NCBI GenBank assembly: GCA_902774185.1
Contig: CACYHE010000008.1
Span: 84,978 to 148,977, forward strand
Reading direction: 5' to 3'
Length of the DNA stretch: 64,000 bases
Source: an uncultured Bacteroidales bacterium
GTDB taxonomy: Bacteria > Bacteroidota > Bacteroidia > Bacteroidales > Paludibacteraceae
Below are positions 43,401 through 48,543 of this stretch, in pieces. The first letter of the stretch is position 1, and every line of letters begins with the position of its first letter. Under the pieces are notes generated by a model. That model worked only from the letters and a program-made list of their open reading frames with translations, was not told the origin of the DNA and did no database searches. Both the position numbers and the translations under genes were made by a program.

Positions 43401-44272
43401 TCTTCCAACTCTCCTCCAACTGGTATCTGTCCGACCTGCAGGTTCGCGGTACGACCGTCACCGGTTTCCGTAAGGACTCCTTAGCGTACGAACTCATCTA
43501 TCCGGTAGGCACGAAACACGATGCCCTCTGTACCTCGGCAGACATCACCGCCATCCCGGAAGACGCGAACGCTACCGTCAATGTATCAATGGATGAAGAT
43601 CTGGTGAAGATCGTTGTTACCGCCCAAGACGGAACCTTGGGTGTCTATACGATAGACCAGATCATCCTTTTGTCCTCCGAAGCGCGTCTGCGTATGATCT
43701 GGATGGACGACACAACGGAGGTTCGGGATTTTAACCCCGACACGCTGGCTTATACCATCACCTTGACCCAGGGCTCGGTTCTTCCGATCATCACGGCAGC
43801 GACTATCGACCCGTCCGCGACTTGGGACTTGGGTATGGAAACCGAACTGGAAGACGGCGGTAAGCAGGTTGAGATCTACGGAGAGGCGGAAGACGGTACC
43901 ATCGTCACCTATCGCTTGACCTTCCGCTATGCCAACTGGAATGCGTCCAGTATCGTTGATGCGGATGATTACCTGTTCTTCTATATCGGCGACGGACAGT
44001 ACAAAGCCGTCACCATCGGTATCGGTATCCAGTTAGCCATCTACGACATGTCGGGTCACCGTCTGGTTATGGAGAACCTGCCGGTAGCCGATCCGTCGGA
44101 CGTGTATGTAGAACTGGAGATGAGCGGTAACCAACGCTTGATGAAGGCTTCGCCTAATGCGGCAGGCTATATCTTCAAACCCCTTCCCGGACAAGCGTAT
44201 TTCTATGTCTTCTATGACTCGAAGACGAAAAAGATCGCCAAGGGAGGTAAGTTTATGATGAGCGTTTTCTAA
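37430..44272 (+). CDS. giant secreted protein with two PCMD-like domains and about 18 cadherin-like beta-sandwich repeats
   Basis: 2280 residues. Signal peptide (MSKFLRLSMVLWMSLMTSMTFA), then a PCMD-like domain (FEDWSGEKFNGEAQPKYWNF; about 30-285). Repeats of 80-90 residues follow with the cadherin-like pattern of a Leu-x-x-Ile-x-(L/V)-(D/N)-G strand, GF-x-x-x-x-x-x-Y-x-(V/I)-x-LP-x-GTT and a VTAEDG-x-x-x-x-YT(L/I) strand (for example LAGIFLDGEPLEGFEPEKTA). Nine lie before a second PCMD-like domain (about 1150-1365; FELDFENWADATND) and roughly nine after it. The end (LAIYDMSGHRLV to KFMMSVF) resembles a type IX secretion sorting domain in length and pattern, without certainty. Probably cell-surface, adhesive or glycan-binding. 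ATG 37430 preferred to TTG 37412. Confidence 0.88.
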   Translation: MSKFLRLSMVLWMSLMTSMTFAQQLPDPHFEDWSGEKFNGEAQPKYWNFSNVDQVGQKFSFAHKGTGRSGGSLKIQDQFVGVDIGVTSIGATSPGYVALGHPWAYVASVTAINGATAGTYGGISWKYRPDSMVVWVKRYYDSSVMEAAGDHIKDEHFHLLYYAWKGTSKGASYRAKDLSCTDLSTAAPTYCVDEESDIRQGTNGNECGTKEFATQVAEGWFYQKKAYANWTRIVVPIYYLNDETPQKCNVILSAGRYPDFRANSGQYAGSTLEVDDIELIYSSKIQKLFVGGREWKGFDPNSSAEQVCSLGADATEIPELTPYRGVGSLTNTRGGTTAFPGRRLNSSECSITYGEVDGEPTVITVKSEDGKSTTTYRIKFVSVVSNNARLSDIKVNGQTISGFNAYLTTYNVALPYGTTETPVVEATTQDATAKMTITQPTSVNGTATIAVIASDGTTKQTYTLNFSVAALSDATLQNIYLDGAPLPGFQPNKSNYTVSLPLGTTTAPVVTWESAYKEGAQKVELLNNSLVEGAQIKVSIPGGTATKTYKITYKIEASSYSYLAGIFLDGEPLEGFEPEKTAYTITLPLGTTTLPVITWTEGDKYQEIQKTEGGVDGVTRIEVKAASGATTTYRLTFQTEKSTNNALAGIAINGEDLEGFDPDILTYTVTLPAGTTALPEVSFTQGDAYQKVTKTINTALMTVRLTVAAGDGSTRVYLLSFEIEKSVNALLQMIYLNGKALDGFVPEQLNYSLVWQEATMPKVTVLANEGQSVAISAPASYGTVQIIVTPEEGTPNTYTVTLISPDAVSIPAFPDDMFPASTNANLAALYIDGAKYEAFNEETLTYTYDLAWRTYQVPAILPVAGDKGQTITIEHGAVNRPTFIHVMAADKTTSKTYTIQFNVPKSGNTSLASVDLDGVDNFTFDPNTYNYTGLMLPYGTTETPTIMAERAEPEQSLLITEAPIGTPSTIVVTAEDGTTVTYSFSYQLAYPEKENILLGIAIDGVGELDMSQGPDFAVDLPFGSQILDIVSLTKNYPEQEVVVNNGGAYSTTTITVKSLNPNEADAVYTITPTVYPYDPAMLTDLAIDGATVPHFQPDVYNYVVSVPETPVVTFKAQTGAETDNNMNDKADTIYVESGEYSHKYILTFYYPNDVTFELDFENWADATNDDANETGKHPVGWNAPVTAITSGSKGSYHPADAVQFVTSPRTHGSKAVELATTYLLTAAEAMPGFICLSQPTVAVGYWALGLHDPTTFSYGSPITFRNTPDQVQLDYNYKEHANKANGWRFIYDANGKKQVSYSQAYSKLTAGTWYTLTRNLTYAEGYIPSTLEIIISSAPDDNPDTYYTNFGVSRSSSKMYVDNLRLNYSSVLNGLRVNGGDATMSGTAFAATIDADYYGMPELAFSHAVSDQMPVIAWSEETDGVRTATIRNYAENVSSYTDYTLTVTRPKSTKTNCTYSLNGRDLNVSKATPYQTIAVTTNDTAYVITVTAENGDQKTYYAAWNVAGEGTSEVTTVPAQDPITGVSTARLVNIEEEPILTYEREYALDSVFMVTTDTCYELHVFGTAGDTTYVIRRYPSKNALLASMETNNVSVPGFYEESYSYVVSLESLDAFSATAQDPDADVQYVVVPIDAANSVVYVLVTAADGTTKARYSVLVQLHTLGTCADLVSITADDASLSGFQTSKTDYTIDLPAGSTIPQLASVACEGATVESNTQMVGTSAIVTYTVTSEDANATQTYTVHVNVALSEVCSLADLFVEGETVEAFASDRIDYAIELPYGTTELPEINYVLTDKRSTANKTTEGMVVTITVTAEDGSHSTVYTITFTIAKSTNANLASIALDGETLPAFFADVTEYTVTLPYGAVIPTITAESEDPNATVVVNEDHTITVTAEDGVSTQTYTLTFSFLPSTNAQLLSIDLNDEQVEGFEADEFDYTITLAYGTPLPDITWLVGDEQQQVDTTWTDETHLVITVTAGDGTTSEEYTLTFVFQLSSNWYLSDLQVRGTTVTGFRKDSLAYELIYPVGTKHDALCTSADITAIPEDANATVNVSMDEDLVKIVVTAQDGTLGVYTIDQIILLSSEARLRMIWMDDTTEVRDFNPDTLAYTITLTQGSVLPIITAATIDPSATWDLGMETELEDGGKQVEIYGEAEDGTIVTYRLTFRYANWNASSIVDADDYLFFYIGDGQYKAVTIGIGIQLAIYDMSGHRLVMENLPVADPSDVYVELEMSGNQRLMKASPNAAGYIFKPLPGQAYFYVFYDSKTKKIAKGGKFMMSVF

Positions 44273-44300
44273 AAAAATCAACGATAATTCGAAAAAAAAG

Positions 44301-44332
44301 TCCCGTATATTTGCGTATATGGGATTTTTTTT
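44301..44332 (+). terminator. terminator of the giant gene, overlapping the next promoter
   Basis: TCCCGTATAT (44301-44310) pairs with GTATATGGGA (44315-44324) over 10 bp with two G-T pairs, loop TTGC, then eight Ts. The loop TTG is also the -33 element of the downstream promoter. Confidence 0.8.
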
Positions 44333-44341
44333 GTAATTTTG
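44311..44341 (+). promoter_or_regulatory. promoter of the GT4 gene
   Basis: TTG (44311-44313), 20 bp, TAATTTTG (44334-44341), embedded in the terminator of the preceding gene. Confidence 0.82.
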
Positions 44342-44353
44342 CGCCGCAAAATC

Positions 44354-44398
44354 ACCAATCGTAAATTGTCCAATCGTCAATCGTCTAATCGTAAATCA
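44354..44398 (+). repeat. AATCGTAAAT pre-start repeat before the GT4 gene
   Basis: CCAATCGTAAATTGTCCAAT, then CGTCAATCGTCTAATCGTAA; 9-10 bp units, ending a few bases before the ATG. Confidence 0.85.
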
Positions 44399-44403
44399 TT
44401 TTT

Positions 44404-45576
44404 ATGTTCGGTATCTTCAATGACAATTTCCCTCCGATTCTGGATGGCGTAGGTCTGACGGCGCAGAACTATGCGTACTGGTTGCGTCAGCAGGGTCATG
44501 AGGTGCGTGTGATTACGGACTATGCGCCGAACATGGATCAGGTGATTAGCGAGGCACCGTATCCGATAGATTTGATACCCTCTATCCCCATCCCCTTCCG
44601 GGCACCGTACCGATACGGCATGCCGTACTTATCCCCGGCGTTCGAGCGTCGGTTCAAGAAGATGCAGTTCGAATTGGTACATGCGCATTGTCCGTTTATC
44701 ACGGGTGACTTGGCGTACTCGGCAGCGAAACGGCAGAACATCCCTTTGGTGGCAACGTTCCATTCCAAATACCGGCAGGACTTCGAGCATAACGTGCACA
44801 GTAAGTTTATCGTGGATCTGATGGTGAAACGGGTCGTGCGGTTCTTCGACAAGGCGGACGAGGTATGGATCCCTCTTCCAGCAGTAGAAGAGACGCTGCG
44901 GGAGTACGGATACAAAGGGCATGTGGAGGTGATGGAGAACGGTAATGATTTCTATGCACCGGCGGCACAGATAGCTCAGATGCGTAGCCAGATGCGGGAG
45001 GAATTGGGTTTGATGCCGGACGAGACGATGCTTCTTTTCGTAGGGCAGCACACTTGGGAGAAGAACATAGGCTTCCTCTTGGATTCCTTGGCACTGATGT
45101 GCGATAAACCCTTCCAGTTGTTCATGGTAGGCACGGGTTATGCGGTGCGGGAGATCCGTCAGCGTATCGGTCAGTTAGGCTTGTCGCACCGCGTCACGCT
45201 CTTGGGTAATATCCATGATCGGGAGCGACTCAAGCGTATCTACGCGGCAGCGGACTTATTCCTCTTCCCTTCCTTCTACGACACCTGTGGTCTGGTCGTT
45301 CGTGAAGCGGCCGCGATGCATACACCCTCGATTCTCTTGAGCGGTTCTACAGCGGCTACCGCTATCACCGACGATGTGAACGGATTCCTTTCTCCGAACG
45401 ATATTCACGAATACGCAGCGCTTATCCAAACGCTGATGACCCAACCCAAGCGTATCGAGAAAGTGGGTATCAAAGCCTCGAAGACGATATCGCGTTCTTG
45501 GGAGAATGTGATGGAAGAGGTGATCCTGCGGTATCGTGATATACAGGCTTCGTATAAACTCAAACACGGCAAATAA
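44404..45576 (+). CDS. family 4 glycosyltransferase (diacylglycerol glucosyltransferase-like)
   Basis: A 390-residue GT-B enzyme. N-terminal domain starts FNDNFPPILDGVGLTAQNYA and contains VHAHCPF and TFHSKYRQDF; the C-terminal donor domain has LLFVGQHTWEKN, LLGNIHDRERLKRIYAAADL and the E-x7-E type motif PSFYDTCGLVVREAAAM. This pattern is that of GT4 enzymes that glycosylate diacylglycerol or phosphatidylinositol (MGS/PimB-like). No membrane segment; likely peripheral at the inner membrane. Four bases separate it from the small DMT gene, so the two are co-transcribed. Confidence 0.9.
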   Translation: MFGIFNDNFPPILDGVGLTAQNYAYWLRQQGHEVRVITDYAPNMDQVISEAPYPIDLIPSIPIPFRAPYRYGMPYLSPAFERRFKKMQFELVHAHCPFITGDLAYSAAKRQNIPLVATFHSKYRQDFEHNVHSKFIVDLMVKRVVRFFDKADEVWIPLPAVEETLREYGYKGHVEVMENGNDFYAPAAQIAQMRSQMREELGLMPDETMLLFVGQHTWEKNIGFLLDSLALMCDKPFQLFMVGTGYAVREIRQRIGQLGLSHRVTLLGNIHDRERLKRIYAAADLFLFPSFYDTCGLVVREAAAMHTPSILLSGSTAATAITDDVNGFLSPNDIHEYAALIQTLMTQPKRIEKVGIKASKTISRSWENVMEEVILRYRDIQASYKLKHGK

Positions 45577-45580
45577 AGCA

Positions 45581-45943
45581 ATGAAAACACTCTATCTTCT
45601 TTTGTTTATGTTGGTTCAGCAGGCGATGTCCGTCTTCGGACAACTGTTGCTTAAGATAGGCATGGCGCAAGCATCGCCGTTCACTTGGACCTGGCGGAAT
45701 GTAGGTCGATTATTCCTCAATTATAACTTACAGATCGGTCTTTGGTTACTGATCGCGGCGAATGTGTTCTGGTTGTGGTTACTCAACAAATACCCCATCT
45801 CGCTCGTGTATCCGCTTATCAGTTTCGGATTCGTGTTCAGCGTCGTGTCGGGTATCCTGATCTTGCACGAACAAGTCTCACCGCTCCAATGGATCGGTGT
45901 GTCGCTCATCATGGCAGGCAGTTTGTGTCTGATTAAAGTATAA
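45581..45943 (+). CDS. small four-helix DMT/EamA-type membrane protein
   Basis: A 120-residue protein with four membrane helices (LYLLLFMLVQQAMSVFGQLL, IGLWLLIAANVFWLWLL, SLVYPLISFGFVFSVVSGIL, WIGVSLIMAGSLCLI), the size and GQLLLKxGM start of half-size EamA/SMR-like proteins such as those that carry undecaprenyl-linked sugars (ArnE/F type) or small drugs. With a glycosyltransferase just upstream, a lipid-linked sugar flippase role is possible but unproven. Convergent with the sulfatase-fold gene, whose stop is 3 bp away. Confidence 0.82.
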   Translation: MKTLYLLLFMLVQQAMSVFGQLLLKIGMAQASPFTWTWRNVGRLFLNYNLQIGLWLLIAANVFWLWLLNKYPISLVYPLISFGFVFSVVSGILILHEQVSPLQWIGVSLIMAGSLCLIKV

Positions 45944-45945
45944 GC

Positions 45946-47691
45946 TTATTTGAAATAATTATTCCGGATTAACTTATCGGAAAGTACATACGCGTCGTCC
46001 TCTTCGATGACGCGTTTTTGTGTCTTATCCATTAGGTTGATACCGAAACCGTGCCAGCGGTAGTTCTCCACGCCCATCAGGGACTGATAGGTGGGGTAGA
46101 TATCCATCTGGTAGCAGTCTTCCGTATAACGCGGGTTTCCACTGATCTTCGGCGAATAGATGATGAGCGGCAAGCAGTCATCGGTGGGGTGCAGATCGCT
46201 GATCCAATCCAATGCCGGGTCATCGTTCCGGTTCGCCCAACGGTCCGCATAGTCCTGCATCTGTTCGCGTTTCTCATAATGGAGGATACGGTGGTCCCCA
46301 GTGAAGACGATGGTGTAGTTCTGCAACTTGGGATCGGACTCTATCTTACGGATGAAATAACCCAGACCGTCATCCAAGGAGTTGAAACCACGGATGAAGT
46401 TATACATCACCCAAGGCATCGAACCCGGTAAGTCCAAGTGGCTGTATTTCTCGTTCACGAAAGGAGCATGGGTCGATTGTGTGATACACTGGATGTATGA
46501 ATGTCCTTCGTCCACCAGACTGTCTAATTTCTGGAAGAGGATGGTGTCTATGTCGCAGTAACAGATGGTGGAGTCATAACCGTAGGCAGGGGACATCTTC
46601 GTCTGGTTCCATACGCAGGTGTCGTGCGGCAACAGGCAGATAGCCGGTTCCGGCGCGAGGCGCATAATGGCAGGGTAGGTGTTATCGCTGTAATGGAGAC
46701 AGGTGGCACCGGCGTTGATAGGCAACAATCCCGTGTTGATGATCATCTGTCCGTCAGCAGAGGGAGCCCCTACTATTTGGGTATGGATACGGTTGGCATA
46801 GAAAGTATGATCATTCTGCGCCAAGCGGTATAGGTTCGGCATAATCTCAGGCGTCAGTACCCAGTTCTCCAGGCTCTCTAAAAGGACGATGATAAGCGGA
46901 CCGTTCAGGGTAGCTTCATCTTGTCCCTGCGTGATGGAGGCTACGAAGAGCGAGTCTTCAGCAGTGAGCGGTCGTTCCGGTTGGATATTGTTCATCATCA
47001 GGTAATAATCCGACGTGATGTAGAAAGGCGAGTAGAGCACACTGGTGTTGGCTACAACGGTCGGGAAATCGGTACCGTAAACTGGTTCGCGTCGTTCCCG
47101 AATGAAAGGAGCCGGGTCATAACGCACTTCTTCCTGCTGTTTCTTGCGGTCGTTGACATAGAGTGCTGCTGCCGTATGACGCAGACCGACGGCAAGTACC
47201 AGCACGATAATCCAAGCCCACCAGTTACGTTTGGAGCGGGTAGTGAAGAAGAAGATAGTACTGAAGAGTGCGGTCATTAAGTAGAAGAGCAGGTCTATTT
47301 TCCATTCTACATAGATGAGTACCGACCAGAAATACCCGTGCAGGTTACCGGACATGTTAAAGGCCTCGGCGTCCAGCAGGATGTGGTTGTTACGCATGTA
47401 GATGAGGTTCGCCACGAACCAGGTATCGATGACCAGGGAGAAAGCGATGAGCCAACGTTTGTCTTTGAGGATAAACACCACCGAAGCAAAGAGAAGGGAT
47501 GCGGCTATCTTACTGATCCACATGGCGATTGTATTCTGCGTGGTGGCCTCTAATGCCATTTCCCGGAAGGCAAAATGATCGAAGATCAAGGTCTGCAAGA
47601 AGATCAACAGTGCGAATGCACCGAAGACAGACCATGATGCGCGGTTCCCTTCCGCCAACCATTGTTTACATCTTTTTCTCCACTGTTCCAT
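45946..47691 (-). CDS. LTA synthase/sulfatase-family membrane enzyme
   Basis: 581 residues: about five N-terminal membrane segments (FGAFALLIFLQTLIFDHFAF to AWIIVLVLAVGLRH), then a periplasmic alkaline-phosphatase-fold domain with IIVLLESLENWVLTPE (metal Glu), GAPSADGQM (serine in the nucleophile position that is threonine in LtaS), QSTHAPF and IVFTGDHRIL. Such enzymes transfer phosphoglycerol or phosphoethanolamine, or act as sulfatases. Gram-negative Bacteroidetes lack LTA, so modification of lipid A, capsule or periplasmic glycans is more likely. The ATG 47691 is part of a GAGTTATG repeat. Last gene of the five-gene operon from 52809. Confidence 0.87.
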   Translation of the reverse strand: MEQWRKRCKQWLAEGNRASWSVFGAFALLIFLQTLIFDHFAFREMALEATTQNTIAMWISKIAASLLFASVVFILKDKRWLIAFSLVIDTWFVANLIYMRNNHILLDAEAFNMSGNLHGYFWSVLIYVEWKIDLLFYLMTALFSTIFFFTTRSKRNWWAWIIVLVLAVGLRHTAAALYVNDRKKQQEEVRYDPAPFIRERREPVYGTDFPTVVANTSVLYSPFYITSDYYLMMNNIQPERPLTAEDSLFVASITQGQDEATLNGPLIIVLLESLENWVLTPEIMPNLYRLAQNDHTFYANRIHTQIVGAPSADGQMIINTGLLPINAGATCLHYSDNTYPAIMRLAPEPAICLLPHDTCVWNQTKMSPAYGYDSTICYCDIDTILFQKLDSLVDEGHSYIQCITQSTHAPFVNEKYSHLDLPGSMPWVMYNFIRGFNSLDDGLGYFIRKIESDPKLQNYTIVFTGDHRILHYEKREQMQDYADRWANRNDDPALDWISDLHPTDDCLPLIIYSPKISGNPRYTEDCYQMDIYPTYQSLMGVENYRWHGFGINLMDKTQKRVIEEDDAYVLSDKLIRNNYFK

Positions 47692-47741
47692 AACTCATAA
47701 CTCTTAACTCATAACTCTTAACTCTTATCTCTTAACTATCT
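47690..47741 (-). repeat. AACTCTTAACTCAT repeat across a gene junction
   Basis: Plus strand ATAACTCATAACTCTTAACT repeated with period 10; it covers the gap and the start codon of the sulfatase-fold gene and touches the stop of the 47736 gene. Confidence 0.88.
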
Positions 47742-48521
47742 AAACCGATATCCGAAGATGATACTTGCCGATTGCGGATAGATGAGGGCGTCTGCATCGG
47801 GTTTACCTTTCATTTCGCTGTAGAAACCGGCGATGTCCGACAGGCTCACTTTGTATTGCGCGTTGATCTGCATACCGAAGGAGAACTCGTAACCTACGGT
47901 GAGACAGACACCGAAGTGGTTGTTATGCAGGCTGTACAAACGACTGTAGTCATACTGCGTGGTGGCAGGAGTAGAAGCCGGCGCACTGGCGGCAACCGGT
48001 GTTTCATCTATATTATGATAGCGGTTCTTGACGTTCGATGCGAAGGTGAAATGGGTGAAGATACCACCACCGAACTGAACGTACCCTTTCTCCATGTTAC
48101 CGAACCGGCCTAAGAAATAAATAGGGATATCTACACCGAAGGACCACATGCGGTTGGTCGTGTCGGTAGCTGCGAAATAGTTCTGATGGGCAGTGAAGAT
48201 CACTTGGGGTTGCACCGCAAAATGCTTGGAGATACTGAAATCGAGGAATCCGCCTAACTCGCCACCGATACGCATGTACGAACTCATCGGGTGGTGGTCA
48301 CGCGTGATGATGAAGTTACTGGTGTTGACACCCGCCAACACACCGCCGGACACGAGACGAGGTAACTGCTCTTGGTCAAGCGAGTCCAGCATATGCTCCG
48401 TATCAAAATCTTGCAACTGTGCCTTCACGTTATCCAACTTCGTTTGGAGTTGGATATCCGTCTGTCCCATAACGGAAAGAAGGAAGAATGAACCAAAAAC
48501 TAAAATGAGTATCCTTTTCAT
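47736..48521 (-). CDS. outer-membrane beta-barrel protein (PorT-like family)
   Basis: A 261-residue exported protein: signal peptide MKRILILVFGSFFLLSVMG, short coiled segment (QLQTKLDNVKAQLQDFDTE), then barrel strands (SGGVLAGVNTSNFIITRDH, MWSFGVDIPIYFLGRFGNM, GVCLTVGYEFSFGMQINAQY) with the aromatic C-terminal strand IIFGYRFR typical of Bacteroidetes outer-membrane proteins. Substrate unknown. ATG 48521 is preferred over an upstream in-frame start. It follows the DUF5686 gene by 22 bp. Confidence 0.85.
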   Translation of the reverse strand: MKRILILVFGSFFLLSVMGQTDIQLQTKLDNVKAQLQDFDTEHMLDSLDQEQLPRLVSGGVLAGVNTSNFIITRDHHPMSSYMRIGGELGGFLDFSISKHFAVQPQVIFTAHQNYFAATDTTNRMWSFGVDIPIYFLGRFGNMEKGYVQFGGGIFTHFTFASNVKNRYHNIDETPVAASAPASTPATTQYDYSRLYSLHNNHFGVCLTVGYEFSFGMQINAQYKVSLSDIAGFYSEMKGKPDADALIYPQSASIIFGYRFR

Positions 48522-48543
48522 AATCAGTCTGTGCTCTGTGCTT

